Shown here: in pieces, positions 36,101 through 47,350 of the stretch | Position numbering within the stretch: the first letter of the stretch is position 1 | How the letters are laid out: every line of letters starts with the position of its first letter | Source: Gymnogyps californianus | Taxonomy: Eukaryota > Chordata > Aves > Accipitriformes > Cathartidae | DNA length: 64,000 nt | Reading direction: 5' to 3' | Assembly: GCF_018139145.2 (NCBI RefSeq) | Contig: NC_059500.1 | Coordinates: forward strand, 58,991,607-59,055,606 | Notes under the pieces: model-generated | What the model saw: only the letters and a program-made list of their open reading frames with translations | The model's database searches: none | Told to the model about the DNA's origin: nothing | Made by a program: the position numbers and the translations under genes

Positions 36101-39100
36101 TTTCTCAGTGGGCAGCTCAGAGAGTCTCACACTGAGGACCGTTTGGTGGAAGAGATTTATGCTTGCCGGGAAAATCAGCTGCCAAACTTGATCACTGAAA
36201 ACCTGAATTTTTTGTTTATTTTTCTGTTCTATTTACAATCTGCTGGGTGTCTACTGGTTCCCACGTGCCCACCTTGGTAGCGCAGGAGATGAGCTGACCA
36301 CCAAACCTAACAAAACACTGAAATCTTCACTTTATTTCTTTGAAGTTACTAACACTCTCCCTCAGGCTCAATAGCAATTTAGCACTTGAACTCAATTTTC
36401 CTTCCCTGGCATATTCCAACACAGCAGTCCCCTTCGCTTGAACTTTCAGCAGCCAAGTGTGTATTAGATGTCGTGCTGGCATTTGGCCATATAGGTTACA
36501 GGAAGCACTACACCGCAGACAGCAAAAGCAGTTCAGACTGTCAGGATTTCCATTAGAAATCCCTGCCCCCCCCTTTTTTTCTTTCTTCCCACCCCAAGAA
36601 TTCAGAATTCTGGCATCAGGAAAGAAAAACTCTGAGCTGAATCCAAGAGGAAATATGCTTTTTGAAAAATGCATGCTCTGCGTTTTAGAAAGACAAACAA
36701 GAAGCTTCCCTGCCTTCGAGGGCAAAACCACTCTCGCTCTGCTCTCCTACCGCCTGGTCTCCCTGGCCGAGCAACAGCTTCCATCACCCGCAGGCAGCAA
36801 TGTGAACTCACAAGGTGCTTTCTTCCTTGCTTACCAGCTTGGCCCTTTCTCGGATAAAATAATGCTTTTTTACAGCATGCTGCTGCCTACGTCCTAAACT
36901 ACGCTGCAACTATCATAACCTTTCATGTCATGCTCTGAGCATCAACAAGCTCTAGCAGCCTCATGCCCCCTTCACAGCAGCTTGCTTCTCCTTCTGCATT
37001 TTCTCCCCTCTCCGAGGAAAGTCCTGGCCGACCTCCCACTTCCTCCTCAGCTTCCTCCTCCGCAACTCCCAACAGCCTCCTTACCTTCCACCAGCCAGAA
37101 GCGTGCAGCCACATGGCCCCATGCACCACAAGCCCACCCTGTGCAGCCAGATCCTACTTCATACACTCCCAAAGCAGCTCCAGATCCTCTTCCCCTTCAG
37201 ATGGTTCCCATCACACTCTGCTCAGGCCATCTTCTGAATTACCCAGCCTCCCAAATGGAAATGATGACCAATAAGTATAACACGCTGAACTATTTCTTAG
37301 TGCAAGAGATGTAAACCAAACTCTTCCAGCAGCAAAGATAGACTGTTACTGATACAGCTGGCTTCAAACTGGGTTTCACCTCTTCATTTTAGAAAATTGT
37401 GGAGAAGTTTCCTTGCATTTGAGGGTAAAGCTGCACTCCCGGAATTAAACTATCGCCCAGGTACTGCAGTAGTTTCTGATGGAGGAACTCCCCAAGATAC
37501 CACAGCAGGGAACAGGAGAAGATATGAACAGTAATAAAAGGGAAGAAATAAGAAATCATGGAAAGGACAGAAGAATGAACACTGGAGAGCTTGCGAGATA
37601 GCTGAAAAGAGAAAGTACCGTGGAAGAGACTTCACTGCTTGGGACTGAGCAGGACAAGCGCCAGGGGAAAAAAAAAGCCTCCCAGACCCTGGAAAGGAAG
37701 AAGGCAAGTCATCCCCCAGCAATGCTGGAGGAGAAACTGCTGGGGCGAGGGAGGGAAGCCCAAACCTGCAGCGTTTGGGCCCAAGCAGACAGACTCCAAC
37801 AAAGTGGCTGGGGGAACCTAATGCTCCTGGCCCGCCTGCAGCGGCCTTTGAAGACACAAACCTCTGCTTCGTCTGACTGTATACCTGTTAAAGGCGTAAC
37901 TGCCAGCAGCCCAGCCTGCTAAGCCACACGACAGCAAAGTGCAGCCATGCATTCACCTGACCAAATCAGAGACATCCTTTGGCATGTGGCTGGGACGCAG
38001 CTGGTCTCCTGACTGATGCAACCCAATTTTTACATGCTTTTTTTTTTTTTTCATGCTTCTGTCAGAAACCTGTTCAGTCAAGCCCCATTTGAGCTAGGAG
38101 ACAGTGGACCATGAACAGAGAAAGTGGTGAGAAGGGGGGTGACCCGCAAGAGGCCTCCCGGATGAAGCCATCAGCACTCTGGAAAGACTTTAGAGAAGAG
38201 GAGCTATTTTATCCCCTTTTGGTAAAGCGGCCCTGCTCCAGCATGGCAAAGCAGGAGTAACAGAAACTGAATTCCCAAACCCAGCCGCCTTCCTGACATG
38301 CCAGCACCCTTTCCCCTCTGCTCTCCCCAAAGCCTTCCCAGGCGCATGATGGCGTAGCTCCCCACAAGGAAACGCAGAGGTCTGCTCAAGTTTTGCGGTT
38401 GAGATAATATATGTGCTGCTAATTTAGCTTCCGCCTCCTGGTGTGCGGTCAGGGTGTTGCTGGCAGGTTGTGGATCACCTGCAAGTCAGGCAGCCGCCGG
38501 CTGTGGGGAAGGGGCCGTGTCCGCCCAGCCACAACGCCGGGGGCCAGCTCTGCCCAGCTGTGCCCTTAGAGGTTAAAAAAAAACAGCCAAGAAAAGTTGA
38601 TGATGAACTTCATAAAGCAACCTCTGTCAGAGATGGAAGCCAAACCTGTCTTAGGCTCTGTACTAAGCTCCCCCTCACCCTCCTTTGAGGCTAGGTGATG
38701 TTTAGATTATATTACTTAGCACCGAAGTGAAGTACCCAAGCCCAAACAAGGCTTGTAAACACATATGCAACTATCCTATATGCATACCAAGATATGTCAA
38801 TAGGGGATCACCAATTATTTACTTCCTATAACTAGATGATTACTGTGAAAATTTACTTCAAATTGGTTATCAGCTACCATAAAATAGCATGCTGCCTCTT
38901 CTAGCCACTGCATTTCAAGTGATTCACAGACTGTAAAAATAGAATACTTTCCTCAAAAAGACATTGAAATGAAAGTCTGCCTGGTCTTCTTGCTGCTGGG
39001 TAGTAATTATCTATTTAATTACACAGCTCCATTCTTTGCTCTCTCTATTGCAGAGAAAAGATGCTTTTCCAGATGAAACGATCCTCAAACATCTCCAAAA

Positions 39101-42100
39101 CCAGGGCCACTGATTACTGTTTCTACAGCTCCTTAATGAAAGGCACTGCAGTCTGAAAAGAAGTGGTAGAAGGTCTTGCTCTGTAACAAAGGAATTACAG
39201 AAATTTAAACAAGAGCCATATTTTCTTCCTTCATGGCTTTGTATTTCTAATTTTCTGCCACAAAAAACCACTCTATGGACCAGATATGTGTATGGCTCCT
39301 TCCCATTGACCTAAATGAGAGTTTGCACATTTGTCCAAGGGCCATAACAGAAGCGATGTTGCTTTCTGTTCTGTAATTTCACTGTAGGCATCATCCAGGT
39401 CACAACCAATGTTGCTAGACTGAAAAGATATATCTGGTGTCTGTTATTGTTTTTTCATGATGAATTCCAGGAATAAATTAACTTGTATGTTTTTAATTAT
39501 ATTAAATCTCCACTGCAAAGATATAGAGATTTTAAATGAGATTAAGTCTGCAAGATCCTGAGTTCCTGTAGATGACTCTACCATGGATGCTTCTCATCTT
39601 TGAAAATGAGACATTTGACATACTTGCAAATATTGGACTGATACAGGCTGATAAACACAATGATTTTGTGAATTCTTCTCCTATGCTTATTAAAAACGTA
39701 ACTGTTCACATCTGAAGGAATGATCTTATACTTAAGACGATTAAGGCAGGGTTGCATCTTGTTCTCTGGTCAGGGCGTTAGTCTAGCTATCATAATCCCT
39801 GTATGGATTAACCATGCCGACAACTGTCCTTCTTGAACAACTTGCTTAAGCATTTTCCGAAACTCAGGAACTGAGAAAGCTGAAATTAACAGCTGTGATA
39901 AGTCATAAGGAAAATAATTTCAACTAAGTAAGCAGATGCTGTAATGCTACTGGCACAAAAGTAGCAGTGGATCCAATAAAACTAATCTTGAGAAAACGAG
40001 TTGCTAGCCACAAGACGCCTGGCTGCAAATACTGGCAGGCGTACTTCTCATAGCAACGGTTTCAGTAATGTGACCTTTTATTACCCAGTTTCATGCTGTG
40101 TCATTTATCTGAGTTATAAGAAGGGAAGTTCTATCCTCAGTACAGCTCAAAAAGGACTGATCTATCCCCTAACGTGTAAGAAATGCTTTGTTGACTGTAT
40201 TGTTCAACTCTTGAGGCCACAAGTCCCATTACAGGTACAGCTGGTTTGATAATAAAACATAAAACTGTCTTTGCATGTATTTTCTCACAAATACATGGTC
40301 TCCAGAACAGTATTCTAAGATACAAGAACATACTTCCTGCTAATCTTGATGTTAGACTAGATATTTTGAGATGGTATCAGAGTTGTAAGTAAAGTTATCT
40401 TTTCAACAGACCCAAGTCTGACATGCCACACATCTACTTATGCTGCTAACTAATCTCTCCCATACAAATACCCCTCCAACAGAAAAGAAGTAACGTCATC
40501 CCCTGAAAAACAGGTTTCATGGATTATTTCTGAAGTACAGGCTAAGAAAGCAAGGAGCTTTCTCACCTTCCCCTGGCTTAATCTGCACTGCCAAGCTGCT
40601 TCCTTGTCGCACTGGTTCTGGCAAATTCTGTAAACCAGGAGTGACTACAGCAAAACCTGTAATTTTTATCTAAAGGACATTCATCTGTTAATTGTATGCC
40701 ATCATGTCAACAGAAGAACCTTGAGCCAACTTACGGATCTAATTCTGCTCCATAAGCACAAACCTTACATTGTCAGTGACATGAAATAAGCAGTACACTT
40801 TTATACTGAAGATGCATGAAGTGGAGGATGGTGAGGGCCACCGTGCTAGTGCTTCAGAAGCCAGCAGCGTCAGCCGGTCTGTGGCCCGTACTGCTGGCTC
40901 TGGAGGGCTGCAGCAGGCAGCAAATTCAGTTTTTGCCTACTTCCCCTTGTGTGTTTAGAATAAGATTAATTTAGGTCTCAACTAAGCAAAGGAAACCAAC
41001 CAGCTTGACAAAGGTTTGCGCACCTATCATTACACCTCCTGTCTAGGTACAGCCACCACAGACGTGTTTGGCCACCTCAGTGGAGGTGAGGAGGGGAGAA
41101 GCCGGATTCACATTTTGAGCAAACAAATTAAAACTCCTGATTTTTGTTGTAATGAAACCATTTTATGAATTGAAAAATATCTGCTTAAGAGCACCACCAA
41201 GAGGGAAAGAGGAGGTGGCCCTCCTCATTCCTTCCCTCCTCATAGGTCTCTGAGGGCTGCCAGAGGTAGGGCAGAAGACCACTCTCCTCCTCCAGATGAC
41301 CACAGGCACACAGCACAAAAGATGAAAACCTGTGTATGGGACAGGTTCTCCCCACGGCTCGCTGGCGAGTACAGAAAGCCAAATACCTCTCTAACGAGGG
41401 CTGCCCAGTGTCAGTTTACTAAGTCACTTAATCTCTGTAAAATCCATGGGTTTAAGCAGAAACACCAAATCTCTAGAACCACTTCATCTTTTCAGGCAAA
41501 CCACAGCTCATATTTGGACAGTGAAAAGATCAGCTCACTGGACTGTGTAACTGCACCTGAACAATAAGCTGGCTAAAGGGTTTATCGTAAGGTATCGCTT
41601 GTCAAGCTCACAGCGTTTGAAGGAGGCTGCTTAGCATGAAACGCTGGAGAACTGGGTGTGCGACTGCAGGCTGTTTTTATCCCTGGCGTGGTATTGGCAC
41701 TCACCACAGTCATGAAGCCTCTGAAACACCGAGAACTGCCTTCGGCCCATGGAAAAGTTACTAAAGTAGCGAGAGGGAGATAGACTGCCTTAACGTGAGT
41801 ATTAACTTTGCTCTCTGCTGGTAACAAAGGAGAGAAGTTTTTGTTACTGAAAGAAATTCAAACAGAGAGAAAAAACTGAACAGCAAACAAAAGCAACACT
41901 GGCCAGTTCATTTTGGCACACATCAGGCTGCAGTTCTGCTGCCAATGTCAATGTATTACATTCTGTGTAGCTATAAATTTCAGTTGTGTTTGAATAAACA
42001 CCAGCATATAGAACCGCTTTGGGTCTGCCTAATGCAGTCTGCCTGCAGACAGGACAGAATCGCTATTTTTCTTCAGTTTAATGGCCCCAAAATTAAAATC

Positions 42101-42556
42101 TTTAGTTGCTCTCACAGTACACGTACCTGCAATCCCTTGTAGCAGCCCACAGACATTAAAAATGCTTTTCTTCATAATACTCTGCACACACATAGTAAAG
42201 ACAGACACAAACGCCACAGCACAGAGAATCATAATTCCCACGGCTAGGAAAATAGCGGTTGCCTGCCAGAACCCACTGGCAATCTCATTGAAGTTTTCGG
42301 CGTAAGGACCACAAAGCGTGTCTCGTCTAGAAAGCTGCATGTGGGAGATTCTGGTGCAGCGCCCGTAGATGCCCAGCGTCGGATGGTAAGGCTCCTGTGA
42401 CCCCCCCGTTCTGTTGTCCATATCCTCGGAGCTTGGAGGCTTTGCTTTGCCAATCAGCCAGTCTGCGCTCATGAAAGCGATGAGCTCTGCGAAAGCCACC
42501 ACAATACTCAGGAGAGTCCATAGCATCGACCGACACGTTACAATGACATGACACAT
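26851..42556 (-). CDS. LHFPL2: LHFPL2, LHFPL tetraspan subfamily member 2 (complete coding region, 2 exons)
   Basis: LHFPL2 is a four-pass membrane protein of the lipoma HMGIC fusion partner-like family, distantly claudin-like; its cellular role is poorly defined. Exons 42556-42127 and 27107-26851 join through a phase 1 GT-AG intron (GCAG|gtacgt; tttctag|GC) into 228 codons plus TAA, the same length as human. Landmarks: start [20 protein letters not shown]; helix 1 about 11-31; first extracellular loop about 32-94 with the cysteine pair Cys67 and Cys82 (GRC, LCGPYA) that probably form the claudin-type disulfide; helix 2 about 97-123; helix 3 about 132-156; second loop with GWGCQK; helix 4 starting WAFYTAIGG; tail ending [10 protein letters not shown]. 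The start codon has A at -3, and the N-terminus matches human. Most divergence from human is in residues 38-78. Asn48 is in an N-R-T sequon. The - strand orientation makes it convergent with SCAMP1. Coordinates span the intron. Confidence 0.97.
27108..42126 (-). other. LHFPL2: LHFPL2 intron between the two coding exons
   Basis: A 15-kb intron. It shows no other coding exon and no young mobile element. Composition shifts from AT-rich to locally GC-richer at about 35.5-38.7 kb, where several long but featureless open frames occur on both strands. A possible ancient repeat fragment lies near 39290-39350. Confidence 0.85.
42127..42556 (-). CDS. LHFPL2: LHFPL2 first coding exon
   Basis: The ATG is the complement of 42554-42556. 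The exon encodes residues 1-143 plus the first base of Gly144 and ends at a strong donor (GCAG|gtacgt, intron beginning at 42126). It covers helix 1, the whole first extracellular loop and helix 2, then [14 protein letters not shown] at the start of helix 3. Confidence 0.97.
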
Positions 42557-44935
42557 ATTGATGTTCAGTGCTTGTGATCAGTGCAGCTGACAGTCTTAAA
42601 ATCCAGGCACAAGGAGGAAAAAATTAAATTAAGAAACAAAAAAAGGACCCTAAGAAAATCACTGTGGCTGCTTTGCCTGCTCTTTCAGCTCTCTCACAAA
42701 GGCCAAGATGAAATTTCTCAGGAGAAAAAGTGAACGGCCCCAAGTTTTGCAAGCAGTGCAGTCATTTGTTCGCTCCGTTTAGTTCCTCCTTTTTTCTTTC
42801 TGGGATGCTGAGTTCTGAAGTACGCTTTTCTTTCTTAATATTCATACTGGCACGTGATGCTGCAGGCTGGCGGGGGAGGCCACAAGGACTGCCCACTGTT
42901 TGACATCACACACCTACAAGAAAAAAGAGACAACACATCAGCAGTGAGAAAAAAGTCTTCGTTTCCGCCCCCACAATGAGCCAAGATCTCGCGCAGATCC
43001 ACATCAACATGCAAAAGCTCTAACAAGGGCCCGTCAAACACAGCCTGCTGGAAACCTCCCACGTTTGTCCCAGGGGAGTGATTAATCTCTCGCTGCCCGG
43101 CTGTACTTACGATATCTGCTCTGCCCCATCCCATTGTGGGTGTATGTCAAGCACTTTGCAAGCAAAGGTCTCAGTAACACCCAGCAGTCCGACTCACTCC
43201 TACCACCACGCCCCCATCATCTTCCTCTGGTCGAAATTACCAAGGTTGCTGGCAGTTACCCAGCAAAATGTTTGTACACGTTTAAGCAGTTTCACAGACA
43301 TGCGGCTCCTGCCTTCAGTTTGGGGAAGCAGCACGGCGCGCCTTCGGGAAGGAAGCCAGGCACAGCTCCACGTGTCATGGGCACCTGGGTGCAAGGGGCA
43401 ACGAAGGAACCTTGTTCCAACCTTCTGCACTTCTGCTGACTGCAGCTGAGCCAACCCCAGCCTTGAGAAGAGGCAAACAGGATTACAGCTGGGGACAGCC
43501 CGCCCTGCAATGTGGTGACACAGCCCATCCCTTTGAAGCCTGGGTTTTGCAGGAGCAGTGCTTCCCTAGGTTCTGTATCCAGCTTTGCACCAGTGTTTCA
43601 GAAAAGCAATCTGCCTGCAGGTATGTCACACACATCATCTTGAACTGATGCCAACACTGGCAGCCTCTGGTGACTTACGCCACTGTAAACAGGAATCTGC
43701 GGAAAAATGCCCCAGTCGCTGCCAAGTGGCCAAGAGCCCCGGTGAGAGGGATTGCCAGTCGGCCATGAGCTTCCTGACTCCTCTCAATTCCCCCCTTCCA
43801 CAGTGCTGTGCATGCTGGGACTGCGGCAAAACGTTCCCCAGGGCTTTCCCCAAGCCTTTATGCTGCCTTTCAACAGTAGCTGATGACATTCCCAGAGTTA
43901 CACTTAACTTAGCACAAGAGGCCATCAGAGATCACTATACTTCCAACTCGTATCCAAATGTTGGCCTCAAAATAACAAATGGGTCATCGCACACGGCTCT
44001 GCGCTTGAACTGAAACTGTGTCGCCTGAAAGCAAGGGTGGGAGCAGGAAATGCCCTCATGTTACCCTCTCCGTGATGAGAATGTAGCACATCCAAGTTTT
44101 CCTCAGAAAAAACAATATACTGACATTGAGCTGGAGGCAAGAGAGTCGAGAACCAGATCTGGACCTCACCGCTGTGCTCCTGCCAAACACAAAGGGGTCA
44201 GCAGATGCCAGAAAAACAGACATCCCCAATTTTTTTTTTTAGCTTTGTCATGGGGTTGTTATTTAACTTCTTAGGAGTTTTGAGCCCAGTGGTTGAATCC
44301 TAGTCCCAGTGAATGCAAAACGAAACACGCCCCCACAACTTCAACACATTCAGAATTTCATCCAGCTATTTCTACTCCTTCCTATACTAGCTGCAATGAA
44401 TCATTCACAAGATTTTATCTGCATTTCTCTTCTTCGTCTAGATCTGCAGACTCCTCTGGTACTAGCAGATACATGGAGTTAAGCTGCTGTGCCAACAACT
44501 GAATTTTGTCTCCCTTAGTTCGATGTTACAGCATTGCCTTAAAAAAAGGCAAAACATATTTAGTTGTGCTTTTAGCCATATTGAGATAACAGTTCAGCTC
44601 ATTTTCCATTTTTGGGGGGAAAGCATGAAGTTTTCAAGCAACCTGACATACCGATGACTGGAATACACCCTTTTTAATAACAGAGAGCTGAAGTGTCAGC
44701 CTGCCAAAAAAAAGTTAATTCTCTCAGTATTTCCACTTTAAATAACAATTGGAATGTAGGAAATGTCCACTACAAACGTACATTCTTCTGATGTCATCTG
44801 CACAATTAAAGAGAATTTAATAGAAAATGTCTTTATTTTTTAAGAGAAGTTCCAAAAAGCTCTAGAATCTGTATTTCTGTACAAGAACCGCACCTGTGTG
44901 AACTCCTCATCTTTGTAATTCCAAGATTTTAATTG

Positions 44936-44940
44936 AGGTG
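44936..44940. repeat. target-site duplication, left copy
   Basis: AGGTG immediately left of the LTR terminal TG. It is identical to 45531-45535. Confidence 0.9.
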
Positions 44941-45530
44941 TGTCGTGGTTTGACCCCAGCCAGCAACTAAGCACCACGCAGCCGCTTCCCCCTCCCCCCT
45001 CCCAGTGGGATGGGGAGGAGGATCGAGGAAAAAAAAGTAAAACGCGTGGGTTGAGACAAGAACAGTTTAATAACTAAAGTAAAATAAAATATACTACTAA
45101 CTAAGAGTAATAAAAATATAATAATAATTATAATTGTAATGAAAAGGAATATAACAAAAAAAGAGAAATAAAAGACAAGTGATGCACAATGCAATTGCTC
45201 ACCACCCGCTGACCAATGCCAGAGCTGCGATCCGCACCTCCTGGCCAACTCCCCCCTGTTCATATACTGGGAATGACATTCTATGGTATGGAATATCCCT
45301 TTGGCTAGTTCGGGTCAGCTGTCCTGACTATGCTCCCTCCCAGCTTCTTGCACACCTGCTTGCTGGCAAAGCATGGGAAACTGAAAAATCCTTAACTTAG
45401 GATAAGCGCTACTTAGCAACAACTAAAACATCAGCGTGTTATCAATAGTATTCTCACACTAAATCCAAAACAGAGCACTGTACCAGCTACTAAGAAGAAA
45501 ATTAACCCTATCCCAGCTGAAACCAGGACA
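44941..45530 (-). mobile_element. solo LTR, ERVL-type (TguLTR5-like), with 5-bp target duplication
   Basis: The element is 590 bp, beginning TGTCGTGGTTTGACC and ending AAACCAGGACA on the + strand. It is flanked on both sides by the direct repeat AGGTG (44936-44940 and 45531-45535). Its blocks (ccagcaactaagcaccac, gtgggttgagacaagaacag, ggaatatccctttggctag, gctccctcccagcttcttg) match a common neoavian ERVL LTR family. The sense orientation of that family is the - strand: it then starts TGTCCTGGTTTCAGCTGGG and has a degraded TATA box (TATATG, 45261-45266). No internal retroviral sequence is adjacent, so it is a solo LTR left by recombination. The 5-bp duplication fits the ERVL class. Confidence 0.93.
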
Positions 45531-45535
45531 AGGTG
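45531..45535. repeat. target-site duplication, right copy
   Basis: AGGTG immediately right of the LTR terminal CA. It is identical to 44936-44940. Confidence 0.9.
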
Positions 45536-47330
45536 CAAGGGACATAAGAGCTGAACACCCACTATAGCTGTTACTGCTTACTCTGTACCTGCTCAACATA
45601 AAATACTGTTTATTGAACACAGATGAGAACAAAGTTCATATTTACTTAAGTAGGTGGAAATTCCAGATGAACACTGGCAGCCACAAAAACATGGCACTGA
45701 TAACAAATGTGGGATGCTGTATTAGAACCAGAAGAAAAGACCAAACTATGGTGTTCTTTTCCATTTGAAATGCAAGTGCAAGAATAAATTGCAGTAACAT
45801 TTTAAAACCCAGTATCTCCAGAAGAGTCACTGCATAAGCAAAATAGCCTGTCTAAAGACGATATAGAGGTCGTGTCAAATCTCAGGACTTCACCGGAACA
45901 TACACTTCCCTGTTTTGCAACACAGGGAAACTTCACAACACCTAAAAGTTAGTAAATGTCATCAATAACTACAGTTCAACAGAATATACTTTGCTTTCCG
46001 ATGAAACCGTCACAATTTGGCTTTTCCCAGGTAACAAGTACTTTATTCTGGTACAAAACGTATCTCCAGAGCCATGTACCCTTATTCATGGGAGAACTTC
46101 TGCATAAATTTATTGTTGAACTAGTGATACCCTCGAATGGGAGCACCACTCAAGTGCAACTCCTTTTTGTGAGCAGATGGACAGAAACATATAAAGTAGG
46201 ATTGCACATACACCAGAGGAGGAGCAGGGGCATTTCTTCTTTATGAGACTTAGCAAGGAATGATTGCAGATAAAGTACTGGAGAAAGTTACAGTTCAGTC
46301 ACACTCGTGTAGTTAACCTTTTCCTTCCAACACACCCCACCTTGAGTTTCCAAATGAACCTAACTAATTCTCACATGGCTCCAACAGCATGTTTGTGCCA
46401 TACATCAAAGCCTTTCCAGCTACAGACTGTGCTAAATAACTGTGCTTCATGAAGCTTCCCTTCAGCACTCTGCTCACCCCTCTTCTTCCATTTTTGCTCA
46501 ACAGAAACTCAAGCTAGGCCCTTGTGAGGCTGAAAACTGGCTGTTTATTCCTCCTCTCAGTTTCCCATCCCTCCACAAGTTTTTTTCTGTGACAGAACTG
46601 TATGTTCTCCACAGCACGCCACTCAATATCCACTTCTGACCTACTATCAAAATATTTGCTTTGACAGCCCACATTCAAAATATACAGCAGTTCTTTAACC
46701 CCTTTGGTTTTAACTCATTCAAAATAATTCTCACTGAGGAAGCAGTGTACAGAAAGTAGGCTCGCCCCTTAGTCATTTGGGCCTCCCCCTATTTTTAATA
46801 TTGTGTTCAATTGTACAGGCATGGAAGGAGGCCATCCGCGCTGGGGAAGCGGGTGCCCCAGGAAGGAAACAGCCCTGCATGGCAAGCACCCGTGTAAGCT
46901 GCACACCATGGCAGCTCTCCAGCGCGAGGGTCTTGGCAGCGCCATCCCACCCCACCATACAACCCACCATTCCTCGGCTGGACAGCACAGCTCTTGGAGG
47001 GGTCAAAACTACACCTTCAGCCTTATTTACTCTGCTCTGTGAACCATGCTCATGGTCAGGCTCTGCATTAAGTGAAGTCTAACACAGTGAAAAGATGTGA
47101 GAACATCAGATCCTCACAGCATCCAGAGAGAATAAAACTGAGTTCTTGAATGCAAAAATCTTTTGGTTGTTTTAATCTAACAAAACAAGCCATCTTAAAA
47201 TATCACTAAAACTTTCTTCCTCTTCAGATGCAATTTTGACAGCCAGATACTCTGCCTCAAGTTATACTTTCACATCTCTAGTTAAGACTATTCAGCTGTT
47301 GCCTTCTACTACACAACATTGCTATATGCT

Positions 47331-47350
47331 AAGTAAGTAAGTAAGTAAGT
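47331..47350. repeat. (AAGT)5 tetranucleotide microsatellite
   Basis: Five perfect AAGT units followed by a partial unit, in the presumed LHFPL2 5' intron. It could be length-polymorphic. Confidence 0.9.

Noticed and set aside
36327..38688. Several long overlapping open frames on both strands (up to 146 codons) in a GC-richer part of the LHFPL2 intron
   Set aside because: The frames overlap on both strands, lack family motifs, are Pro/Ser/Cys-rich in a way expected from local composition, and have no paired splice sites supporting an exon. They are probably chance frames.
44941..45530. Possibility that the LTR belongs to a full provirus with coding genes
   Set aside because: There is no second LTR in the same orientation and no retroviral coding motif on either side. 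The target duplication directly abuts both ends, which fits a solo LTR.
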